64,000 nucleotides of DNA from Epiperipatus broadwayi (lineage: Eukaryota; Onychophora; Udeonychophora; Euonychophora; Peripatidae). Below are positions 22,114 to 33,615 of the stretch, in pieces. The stretch lies in NCBI GenBank assembly GCA_028023455.1, contig JAQFVV010006548.1, positions 434,001 through 498,000 on the forward strand, in the 5' to 3' direction. The position numbers and the translations under genes were made by a program. The notes beneath the pieces are model-generated. The model saw only the letters and a list, made by a program, of their open reading frames with translations. It had not been told where the DNA came from and ran no database searches. The first letter of the stretch is position 1, and each line of letters begins with the position of its first letter.

Positions 22114-24072
22114 CTATATCACTTCCTTTTCATATTCATCACTTTCATTTTGAATATCCCTATCGCAAATCTCTGTATATTTGTCCACCCCCTCTTCATC
22201 CGGAAAACCCACTTCCTCCTCAATTGTAGTTACAAGATTTTCTTCTTTCTTGGTTGGCTTAGTTTCACTTTCATAGCTAATGCTAATATTTTCAATAACG
22301 GGTTTTATATCATTTACTGGATTCACAAAAATTTTATCTTTATTCAGATCACTTTTGGTTTTATCCATAGTACTACCTTTTGATTCTTTTGCTTCATTTT
22401 CATTACTTGCATGACCAGCATCCCTTTTAATCTTGTTGTAAGATTCATCACATCCTTCAACTTGGTCAACATCCTACAAACATTCCCTTGAATCTTCTTT
22501 AAGTTCAATCACAGCGTATTCTGATCCATTGTCCGGTTTTTTCAATCTGACTATTAGTTCTCCTGTCATCTTTCACTTCACCTAAAGCTGCAGCTTTCAT
22601 CTCATTTATTCTTTGACTGGTATCACTATCATTGGCTTTATTGGACATTCCCACATATTTAATGTTTTCCAATCTATTACTGGTTTCATCGATATTTTCT
22701 TTTACCTCATTACTAGAATCCTTTTCCATTTCTACGGAAACTATTTTTGATTCGTTTCCTATCATCACTTCGTTAGAGAGGGTGTAAAAATTACCCTTTG
22801 TTTTCAGGATTCGTCTAAAAGCAAATTTTGTACAGTTTCCTTTGTATTTTGTACAGGTATTTGGACATTTTCAGCGATTTCAGTAGTTAAAACCTCCAGT
22901 GAAACTTCTGTATATTCGATTTCCTTTGGTTCCTGAGTAACTTTTTTAAAAGATGTAAATATTACTTTTTTTTCTGTGGAAGCCACAGTAATATTCTTAT
23001 TTTCCTCGTCATGTATGATCATCATCAAGGATGCTTCAACAGATACATCTTTTTGATTAACTGGGCTATTTATGTTAGGGCTTATTTCTACAGGGTCTGG
23101 TTCTCTTTTCATCATGCTCTTAAGTTCCATATCCAGTCAATTCCATTCTCTCCATGTGACAGTGGGTACTTATGTCCTGCCTCTGTATGCACTGTTTTGA
23201 TTGTTTGATTTATCTCACTTTGGCCTTTCAACATCCCTCTTGGTATAAATTTGATCTGTTCCAACTCTTGATGAAAATGCTCCACTTAGTCTTTAATGTT
23301 CAGTTGTATCCAAATCTGGGTTTTGTGAAGCATGTCCTTTATTTCTTGAATCTTTTTTTTTAGAGGTTTCATATTCATGCTTAGCATTTTCATCTAGCTC
23401 ATAGAGTTGATCTTTAATTTCATCCTGGGTTCTTGAAGATCTCTTAATTGTTCCTCAGATTTTATTATGTCTTGTTTCTTTTAGTATTGATTCGGAGCAC
23501 TGAACTTGGTCATTAATCTTAATATTCTTCTTTCATATCTTGGATAGCAAGTGCTATCTCCTATGGGTCTGTTTTATCCTTTCTGCCATCTTCTAGCTTC
23601 TCTCCTCACTTCTCTGAAATATTTCCTTGATCCCCTGAGTTTTTCTTTGTATTTCCTTAAAGTGTATCCAGGATTCTTCCCTAAATTCTTTGGTTTGTTT
23701 CCTACATCCTTCAGCTTGTTTCCATATTAAATTCTCAATTCATTCCCGAGATTCTTCAGCTTGTTTCCATATTAAATTTTTAATTTGTTTCCAAGATTCT
23801 TCAGCTTGTTTATTTTGTTTCAGTATTAATTTTTCAATGTTTCCGAGATTCTTCAGATTGTTTTCTGAAATCCTTTTTTTCCTCACAGTAGTAAATTCCT
23901 CTCTTTGAGTTTTTAAAATCATTCTCCTTTCTGTTATTCCTTGAACTATCCCCCGTCCAAAGCCTATGACATATGGCTTAATCTTTGCTACCTCTGGTCC
24001 CAAGTTTCAGTCATCTATCAAATTTTCCCAGTTCTCACACATGACTAGTCTTTTTATTTCTCCGTATTCCAT
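22114..24072 (-). pseudogene. Coiled-coil, acidic gag-like protein relic
   Basis: ATG at 24072 gives MEYGEIKRLVMCENWENLID, one stop, then GPEVAKIKPYVIGFGRGIVQ and a long heptad region to about 23740. That region contains repeated units of the type KQAEESWKQIKNLIW. Lower fragments (23130-22804, 22768-22505, 22368-22114) are acidic and rich in Glu, Asp and Thr, with peptides such as DPVEISPNINSPVNQKDVS. At least three stops or frame breaks separate them. I read it as gag, possibly with a disordered linker. No zinc knuckle was seen, so a different coiled-coil protein is not excluded. Confidence 0.4.
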
Positions 24073-24364
24073 TTTGTTGCTTGCACTGCAGTTCTATAAG
24101 CTTTATTATTGTTTAACTATGAATTATTCACATCCCCCTTTTCCTTAATCATCTCCTACCATAATGCTCTCCTACCATTTTCCCCACTTCCCTTTCTGCC
24201 TTGCCTTACTTATGATGCCAAATCACCCCACTATTCATTTATACTCATCCCTTTGCTTAAATCTATCTATATATCATCTAAGTTACATATATATATTATA
24301 CCGGATACTCAATCTATTCTGATACAGGAGGGCGTCACCAGACCACTACGTGTCTGGAAAATTT

Positions 24365-26145
24365 GTTTACTGTGATCAGAATAGATGATGATGATGGTTT
24401 GCGCCGACTAGACCCAGGGAGAAACAAGAGATCTTAAATTGCTTAGACAATTGAGACAAAAGCACAAAGACAAACGTCAGCCAAATTAAGTTTAAACATA
24501 TTTCATAAATTTTATTATGAGAAAATAAATTATTAAATATAAGTTTATGACACAAGTGATGGGGTTAACTCAGGCGTGTACCAGACATACTAAAGGCAAA
24601 GCTATGACAGACTGACTGATCTTCTAATAAACAAATTTAAAAGGGAGGAAGCAAATTTCATTCAGCAGAGGATTCACCTAAACATTGGTTTTCACCCTCA
24701 GATATTTAAACCATATCCCACTGAAATAGATCAAAGATCCCAGTGCCGATGAGCTTTCCGAGATCTAAGCATGGTCAGATCTTGGATGTCCTTATATCGG
24801 TATGAACTGCACCAATTACTATGTTTAAAATAACGGCGATTGATCCACCCCAAGAACAATCGAAAAATATCATTGAAATGAAGAAACAATTAAACTGGTG
24901 AATCCCAGCCAAACTATTGGCGAAAATTACTTTAAAATTAATAATTAATGGTCTCAATAAGAGACAAGTAAATGATTAGAAAAACAGTTGGTCTGCCCCA
25001 GCAATTAAAGAAAAGAAAATGAATTACAAACAAATTCTGAGTACATGCTCTGATAAATTTAAAGCATACGTAATAAATACAAAAATAAATCTATCGGAGA
25101 GTGCACATGAGTACGAGAATATTAAAAGTTGTAAACACTTTAGCAGAACGGAAGTATCGCTCACCTGCAATCTAAGAAAGGATAAATTTTATCTTCCTGC
25201 TGACGACTTATAAAATTACAAAGAAAAACACAATTCTAATTTCCGCTTTTAGAGATCTTAGAAACGAAATCTCCACCTGCGAAAATCAGACAATAAAGCC
25301 GTCAGCCAAAAGATTTTTGGAGGTTTAGCAAGAGGGCAAACATAGAGTATAAAATTAATTAATTATTAAATACTAAATAATTACAGGTAAGCATTTTAAA
25401 AGCACGACTGCCAAAGCATTTATAAAAATCTTACATAAAATAGAAAACTCAGTCATCACTCTCCAATAAACAAAACGGAAAGCAAATTAGAATCTTAAAA
25501 CTAAGATTCTAAGACACACTATAAAATATTGAAAAACACAGCAAATATTAAATATGGGATATATTGATTTAAGAATACATATTTGTGGTTAGATTGAGCG
25601 GAGATTTAATGAGAACTAATTTACCCTGGGAAGAAGAAAAAAAACGAAAATAATTACCTTTCGGTAAAAGCAATGTTCACGGAGAGTGCGCACTTTTAAT
25701 TAAGTTCATTTTCAGGTTCTTTAGGCAGCAAAGTAGATGTAGAGAGGTTCCGGCTTCTTTTAGGTGTTCAAAGCATTACTGGAGCAAACTTGGAAGTCAG
25801 GGATCCGTCTTTTGTGGAGTTAGCAAGCCATTCGGGTGGTGATAACAAGTATAGAATTTGTCATTTTTGCCAGCGAAAGTCTCTAATAACAGCTGATGTC
25901 CTTTAATTAAGAAATTTAAATGTCCGTGCTGCTATAACTTTTACGTGAGAAAACCATTTGTCTATCTCTCAAAAATGGATTAACTGACACTCCAAATTTT
26001 CGGGGCTATTTATACGATGCTCCGTTTCCCGCGAAACACTTTCCTTGTTGTTCAATTTCTTTGCCTTAGGCAGGGCAAATATTAATCTCCCGCTCAATCT
26101 ATCTAGGAATTCTACCCAGGGTTTATTGAAATGAAAACAACAACA
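24365..26145 (-). mobile_element. LTR-like block unrelated to family alpha
   Basis: This non-coding block lies immediately upstream, on the minus strand, of the gag-like ATG at 24072. It has a TATA box (TATAAATAG, 26014-26006) in a promoter-like, more G+C-rich setting, followed by an A+T-rich body. Its placement fits a 5' LTR, but it does not align with the 2.16-kb LTR on the other side of the relic. A candidate primer-binding word, TGGTGACGCCCTC, lies at about 24340. The ends are not fixed. Confidence 0.35.
26006..26014 (-). promoter_or_regulatory. TATA box in LTR-like block
   Basis: TATAAATAG on the minus strand is flanked by CATCG and CCCCG. It is a strong TATA match in an otherwise TATA-poor G+C context. 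Confidence 0.4.
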
Positions 26146-29100
26146 TAAAAATCAAATCTCCGCTATTAAAATTGTTTACAATAATTAAAATAAAAGCAAC
26201 AGGAATGCAATTAGCTAGCCAGCTTGTTTTTAAATCAAATGAATTTAAAAACAGGCGGAATAAGAATTATTCTAAAATAAATCGATAAATATTTAAAAAC
26301 AAATCCGTTTTACATATAAATGCGTGTGTATTTTGATATACGCATTCTTTTTAAATAATAATGAAAATTTAAACCTTACGTTTAATGAAACTTAAAAGCT
26401 TAATAAATTTCTTTTTTTCGATAACGCAATTGAATCGGATTTCAATCAGGTTCAATATATATAACAAAGTATTAATGATCAATTCTACAAAAAATTTTTT
26501 TAACGTGCTTTCATTTCTTTTGCCTTATTTTCCATTTGTTCTCTTGTACCTAGAATTGACTAATACTAATGATACAAAATATAAAGCAATAAACATAAAG
26601 GAATATATGACTCTTTTTTTTACTATTTACTCGCGTTCAAATCTCACTATACATAAATTAGCTTATTACGTGATGATTTACTGGTTGACATAATTTGTAA
26701 TTGTATAAAAAACAAGGGCACCACGCCAACATGGTAAGATTAACAACTAACTTATAACATAACATTTGGGTTGTCCATGCTCACGCACAGATAGATGCCA
26801 AAACTCTGCATTGATCAATAATTCACAACTACTATACTAAAGAAATACATACCTTATTTTCAAAGCCATTTTCAATGACAAATAAAATACATCCCTAGAT
26901 TTTTAAATTTTCACATATAATCTGTGATGGTTATAATAAATTTATTTCAATAACAAAAATAAATAAATATATAAAACAAAATGGTGTTTAGGGTGTTTTA
27001 CGTTATGCTATAACAAAAAAAAAAAAACTTTATCATTAATCAGATACATGAGTATATTATTTCGAGCCATGTTGCAGTGTCAAGCTGAGAGAGAAAAAAA
27101 ACTTTACTCAGGTATGTGAGTTTATACAATGACGGCCCACGTTGCAGTGCCAAGCCCGGAAGAAAAAAAAGCCTTGTATCGGTCAGATTTAAATGTTCAT
27201 CTAACAAGATCTAGAATCTGAGCAAAAGTACTCTAAATCCACTCATGCCCAAGATACACAGATCAGGAGCGCTCATGGATTCTGCTCTGTTTGCCCTTTT
27301 GTAAAAGCTATAATATTATGAATAACATGTCTGATGATGACAGTTGAGTTTTATTCACTCCAGTCCCGGAGACACAGTGGAGAAACGATATCTACAAGGA
27401 AAATTATTTACAACAAAGCCTATCATACCCTAATTTAGACAGAGACCCTAGATATAAGAATATTTAACAATTTTAAATAAGTTACGAACGACTAGCATGA
27501 TAAGAGCATAAATCATAACATAGCATCCATCCATGATGAGGAAGAATGAAGCAGACCCCAAACAAATGTCATTAAACAGTAATCAGTTATGAATTATATT
27601 ATTGTTACTAAACTAATGATAGACTGAGATTCAATGAATGAGATAAGAAAGCATAAGTAACTATTTACATAAATAATTTAATGAGCATAAATAAGTTTTA
27701 TTACATAGGATAGTATTAATTAACACAGCATAGATTTCATGCAATTAACAATGATATATTACTAGATGACATGATTTATAATGTTACAGATGTGGATGCA
27801 GTGGCATACGAGAATACACAAGTGATAATTTACATATTTAGGAGATAGTTTAACGTATGTTATGGAAATGTGCCTTATATGCTAATGGGAATCATAAATT
27901 AATTTTTAATAGATTAATGCTGTTAACACTATGGAAGACTAAACAGAAGTGATGACCATTAATTTATAGGTATGTAGAAGATACATTATTTATATAACCT
28001 TCAAATGAAAGCTTACAATGATGATACAATAATTAAATATCTTAACATATTAAGATAATTTATTTAATTAACAATATAAACATTATATTAATCATTTGAT
28101 ATGGATCAGCAGTTATTTGCATAGTTGACTTGACAGTGTGGTTTAATAATTCTATCATCCACGAGTACATTAAAACCTGTCCAAATGAGAGGGTGGGTAA
28201 CTTAACGATTTGGCTCAGTGTGCTAGTCGCGCATCGTAGCTGATTGATTGAAATTTCTTTTTCTTTTTAATTAATGTAAAAGCTATAAGCATGACGCCAA
28301 CAGAAATATGGGAATTCGATCTGTCGTAAAAATATCTTTTAATGCCATCTTTTCAATTGAAATCGGAAGAAATTTGAATTTTTTTTTAAACAGGCGGATT
28401 TAATTTTTTTCTATTTTAGTCAATTTTTTAGTTTAGACAAAGTGATAAAGGCAGAAAATTGTTAACGGCCTGATTATATAGTGAAAATGGATTAAAAATA
28501 CACAGGTCATTTGCATTCAAGGCCTATAATGGGATGTCAATGTAATCGCAGTATACCGCAAGTAGATTTTTTTAATATTTTAAATTTATTAATATAATTT
28601 ATTTGTATAATTTATTAATTTACATTTATATTGGTGTCTGTGTGTAATATATAAATAATATTAAAATCATTTATGCTCTGTATTATACGGTATATAAATT
28701 ATTATTCATATGTATAGTAATTTTGTATCTTTGATATTAATAATTTATTATGTTTACATGGTGTGTTTGTGTTTACTCTTGCGTGTTGTATAACAAGTAA
28801 TGATTTACATATATAGAGCAGTGCAATGTAAATTTTAAAAACAATCAAATGTATAGAAAGGTTGCAGTTGATAAAGCATTCACAAAATTTACTGGAAATA
28901 TAACCACTTAAAACCCCCCCAAAAAAAGAGATTTCAAATGATGTTTGTGTAGTAGTAGCCACAACAGTTATGCATATACCACATGGAATTGTATGCAGAC
29001 AAAGAATCATTCTGATTTTTGCCTATGCCTTGATACTCATGCTGTGGAGTCAGTACAGCTTGCATTGCATTATTTTCAAGTCTATAGCTAGCAAATGAGC

Positions 29101-29841
29101 TATATGCAAATAAATTATATCTTTGTGGGACAATAAATATAACAAGATAGCATCACTGGTGAATATAAACATCACTGATGTATAAAAAATTTAAAATGAA
29201 GAGATGAAATTCATTTTATCAGTGATACAGACAGTAGCCTACAATTTCTAGTTTGAGATAGACAAAAAGCCAATTGCTATGATGACAAATGCATATCTAT
29301 CTTCAGGAAATGATTTGTTTTGTATCTTTTATTAGAATGAATCTTTTTCTTATAGATGCCTTTGAAATTTGATAACTTTTGGGGTATAAGATAAAAATGA
29401 AGATTCATATGCGACTTGTTTTGGAGATTCTGAAGCTATGGATTATCTCAGATAAGAAGTATTACATATGGTTTGAAAGATAATTTTGTGAAGAATACAA
29501 AGAAATTATCACTGAAGATATAATTTAAAGTTAGATAATGATAAATTAGAAATTATGAACAAACATCAAAGTAATAATTATATTGGATGTTGAAGATTTC
29601 TTTTTTTCCGTATTTTTTAAATGATTATCACTATTTGTCTTAGACTTATTGTTTTCCTTTGTTTTTCTAGTTTCTATTAATGTAAATTTTTTTGCTATAA
29701 CATTATTAAAACTGAAGTTATTGTGAGAATGGTGTCTGAGATCAGTTTTTTTAAAAATTCAATATGGCACCTGAAAACTGAACTAGTTAAATAAGCTTTG
29801 CTATGACATTTCTAAACTATACTAATAATAATCAAAGAGAA
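26146..29841. other. Non-coding, A+T-rich; possible older LTR remains
   Basis: No protein was recognised. The part at 27340-28150 has the same texture as the LTR bodies nearby (CCAGTCCCGGAGACAC followed by A+T-rich sequence with many AATTA words). TTGGCTCAGTGTGCTAGTCG near 28210 resembles a tRNA A box without a partner B box. A C-run plus A-run sits at 28914-28927. Confidence 0.3.
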
Positions 29842-32034
29842 TGATTTACAAAGATCACTGTGTTTTGACTTATAAGATATAATACGAGGCATGCAAATAA
29901 TAAGGAAAAGTTGTGGAGCTGACTGCAATGATAGTTAGAAAGGGATTTTGGGTCTGCCATGGGACCGAGAGGCTTCATAAATTATTTATAAATACAAGAG
30001 TTCGCCGGCATCTATGACAGGGCAGTATTTGGAGAGTGATTGATTGGTAAGGATGCCATGGTCCGGGTTTGCCGATGTTATCCCATGCAGAACCTCAACA
30101 ACCTAACGTCCTGGGGTCAATGCTGCCAAACCCCATTATGGGACAAGTTATATGAAGAATAAATTCGGGACCTTTGGAGAATAATGATGACAAAGCAAGA
30201 TACGAGACTTTTTAATGCTATCATGAGTAAGCAACCCAAAATAAGGTTCAGGTCTTTAATGAATCTGATATATTAATTAAAACCCCCAAATAAATTAATA
30301 ATATCAAGCATAATGCCATAACGAAATATTAAGCCCTTCTTAAAGGTACACATATGACCTTGACTAATTAGAATGTCAGAACAAAAGGGCGGAAAATATT
30401 ATTCTCTCTATTTAACAAACTCAAATACGCTCAAATGATAAATACATTATAAAACAAATTACAACACTTGGTGGCGTGATAAGCAAATAATTAATTATTA
30501 AGTATGAAATAATCATCGAATTGCATTTTAAGAACATAAAATATATTAAAAATAAATAGCATTAGACAGATTAAGAAAATATGTTTTATAATATCCTATA
30601 AATGGCGGTTTGATAGTCCGCCATTAAACACATATTTAAATATTCAATTGAGTGAACCTTCACTTAGTAAGAAATCTTAAATTTAAATATTTAAGCATCA
30701 CATAATATCGGATGGTGGCTAAAATGATATAGGTTTGCTAGATTGAGTCATTAGCATATTAAAATCAACTCAATATAAAATACATAATTTAAAATAAAAA
30801 TAAGTGAAGTTTGCCGCATGAAATTAAAAAACATAATTAAAGAATGAAAATCTACGATATAATTACAGGTTAAAGATTCATAAGTTTGTGCTAATGTTTT
30901 ACAGAAAAGAGATTTATAAATTTGACAGCGAGAGAGAGAGTCACAAGGATTAATACAATTACAATAACAAATTATATTCAGTTATTAGATAAATAGATGG
31001 TTACATCATGATTAGAAATAAAATTACAATGAAGTGAATAATATTAAGAGTTCATTTAGCGGTATAAACAGATTACCTTCTGATGACTTGTTGGCCATTC
31101 GGATTGACATCACAAAGAATAAACATGGAAAGCACGATCAGCAATATAGAGTTCAAATAAAATAATGGTAGGCATCTTTTAAATGTTAATTCATAGTTCA
31201 GTTAAGGCAGTTTTTAAGTGGCGATAGCATGGCGAGGTAGCATGAGGACGATCTGAAAGATTGGGAGGCAAACTTCTTCCCTATATTCAGCGGTCATTTT
31301 GTCAAAAATTCGAGTGATGTAATCGATTCAGTTAAATTTTGTTCTTCTCTCTTTTTGTTTGAAATTTTGGCAGTATTTATACTATACTAAACTTTCTGGA
31401 AAGTTCTTTTACTTGAGGTGACCGGATATGCATTACCCAGTTTGATTTTAGCTACTATTGTTCAATTTTACAGTTAAAAGATGAAAATCAAACAAGTTCT
31501 GTAAAGTATTGTTCCAATCTATTTCTGTGTTGGAAATAGATTTAAAAGATATGATTTCTATTTAATTTGCAAATCGTTGAAAATAACTAATTGAGAACAA
31601 CATTTTTACAACAATTAAGGTTTTGTTTTATAAAATTTAAATTACAATAACTACTTTCCAGAACTTTCTCTGGTATTGCTTTAGCTTCACATTAATTATA
31701 AAAATGAATAATATATAAAAATTAATACATTTTTATTAATATAAATAACATTTGTTTCTGTATCTGTAATATATATATATATGCACATATACGGCTATCT
31801 ATAATGAAGGGAATTTAAGATTTCTGAAATAAAATATAATTAAAATTAAAAATAATAAAAATAGCTAAATATAATCATTTAAATAAAACAGGGTGGAGAT
31901 TATGCATGTATATGTATGCATCTACATTATCTGATGACGAAATAAATATAAAAATAGATTTGAACCTTAGTTTTAAGGCTACTAACATCACCAGACAATG
32001 ATGCAAAATATGTGCTTCAGATTTTACTGCTTCA
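29842..32034 (-). mobile_element. Long terminal repeat, family alpha, copy 2 (about 2.19 kb)
   Basis: This is a direct repeat of 18948-21105. In minus orientation it begins TGAAGCAGTAAAATCTG. The TATA box is conserved at 31381-31374. The two copies are in the same orientation with 8.7 kb between them, compatible with a 5'/3' LTR pair, but also with two independent solo LTRs. No primer-binding site starting TGG was found next to the inner edge, and the outer flanks do not show a matching target duplication. Confidence 0.6.
31374..31381 (-). promoter_or_regulatory. TATA box in LTR alpha copy 2
   Basis: TATAAATA on the minus strand, at the homologous position to 20456-20449. Confidence 0.45.
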
Positions 32035-33564
32035 ATATATCATCAGACTTAAAAGCGAAAGTAGTAAATCACCATCTCATCATTTCCATGGTTTTAAATG
32101 ACAGTACCCAACACACTTTTTTTAAAAATAAGTGCAATTAAATTATTCCAAGGTGAATATTCAACACAATATTTATTTTAGAATAATGCTAGTCTACATC
32201 TACAATTTATATGTAAATTCATTATAATGTCGAAATTATAAATCCTCCAAAATTTTGAAAATGTTAAATCTTCAGTAGCTTTCTTCATGCTTGAAATACA
32301 AATCATATTAGCTTTTCTAGGCTAATAATTTGTCAAAATAAATTCAGTAAAATCCTCATGCAATTAGTAGATATGTTTGACACAAGATCCATTGAAGGTA
32401 TTTTTCCAGTAACTTATCAAATAAATAATAGATAATTCTACTGTCATCTAGCCAATTCATTGATTATGCCATTCTATTGGCCTCTATGGGTAATGATCTG
32501 CAATCAAATGCTAATACTACTTTATTACCTAATACATACTCATAACTAGTACAACTCAAAATCAGATAAAAACTCAATTTTAAACTTGCATGTGCTCTTT
32601 CTAATAATTGATTTACTATTAAAACAATATATCAACACCTTTAACTTGTAAGATTTAGTAAACAAAATAGATTAACTTTACAGTAACAAAAAACTTCCTT
32701 TTCAAACAATAGCCCTTTAAGGAGAGGGAAGGGATGTAAATATTTCTAAAATTAATTAACTTGAAATAAATAAAAATGTATTTTTAGATTGACACTATAA
32801 ATCTATCATATTTAAAATCAAAGAAAACAATTTTCACTTCCTTTTATGATCAAAGAAAATAAAAATATTAAATTTATACAATTCTAGTAAAAGCATTATA
32901 AAATAGTTTACATAATTTACATTATTATATATATGTTAACCCACTCATTCTATAATGTAAAAGAATTTGAATTACTTAATATCGTGATCTTATGACTTAT
33001 AAAATTGGAGCATCTCATCTTCTAATTTATTTTATTTACAATTTTCTGCTTCTCATTCTTTATAATCAAAATAATTGCTATACTGAAATTCTGTTTAAGA
33101 GCACTGAATTTTGAATATATTAAAAATGCTTTATATTTATCACAATTATCTAATGTTGCTGAGTTAAAGCAACCACTACAATTATAATCAGATAATATAA
33201 AATTTTGACATCTTTACATTATGTACAACAAAATGTGCTCTCATGAATTGTGACATTATCAAAAAATCTGTTCAGAATAAAAATGCATATTCATGTAATG
33301 AAATACATTTATCTTGAAATGAAGATTTTTTAAGTTATAGATTGGAAAAGGGAAAGTTATCTTTTCTACTTTTACAAAACTTGCAAAATATATTCATGAA
33401 ATTGAATAAACCTTAGTAGATTTCTAAATTAAATAAATAAATAAATAGTGTACATAAATTTTGTTATAAACAAGTGAATCATTTCTTATAAGAAGAGGAA
33501 AAAACAATATTTATTTATATCAACAATATACATTTTAAAAATAAAGAAAGACTTTTTAAAAATA
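32035..33564. other. Non-coding spacer between LTR alpha copy 2 and the KRI1 3' end
   Basis: A+T-rich and without recognisable genes. The part nearest 33560 probably includes KRI1 3' flanking sequence. Confidence 0.45.
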
Positions 33565-33570
33565 TTTATT
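33565..33570 (-). terminator. Candidate KRI1 polyadenylation signal
   Basis: AATAAA on the minus strand, 46 bp beyond the KRI1 stop codon. The region is A+T-rich, so chance copies are expected. The position close after the stop makes it plausible. Confidence 0.35.
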
Positions 33571-33615
33571 TTAAGATATTCTACAATAAAGAAGTTACTG
33601 CTCCTTAAAACATTC

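Larger units (their letters stand above)
21106..24072 (-). mobile_element. Ty3/Gypsy-type internal region with gag-like start and integrase end; centre missing
   Basis: On the minus strand a coiled-coil gag-like frame starts at ATG 24072. Acidic linker-like peptides follow to about 22.1 kb, and an integrase C-terminal GPY/F segment lies at about 21.6-21.4 kb. A polypurine tract, AAATTAGGGGAATA, ends at 21106 against LTR alpha copy 1. Protease, RT, RNase H and integrase core are not readable in between, so a large internal deletion or a composite of two elements is likely. Confidence 0.5.

Noticed and set aside
21886-22383. 165-codon open frame on the plus strand
   Set aside because: It is antisense to the acidic/coiled-coil gag-like relic. 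The pyrimidine-rich strand gives long Leu/Phe/Ser frames by composition.
24340-24362. TGGTGACGCCCTC (minus) as a primer-binding site
   Set aside because: The matching tRNA 3' end would need a T-loop and T-stem that the neighbouring bases do not provide. Kept only as a tentative remark.
28200-28245. TTGGCTCAGTGTGCTAGTCG resembling a tRNA A box
   Set aside because: No B box or cloverleaf follows, and a single box is not enough.
28702-29010. 102-codon minus-strand frame with a Cys-rich start
   Set aside because: No recognisable domain, no coding-like codon use, and no support from neighbours.
18948-32034. Calling the two alpha LTRs a proven 5'/3' pair
   Set aside because: No matching target duplication and no primer-binding site were found, so the pair is stated only as a possibility.
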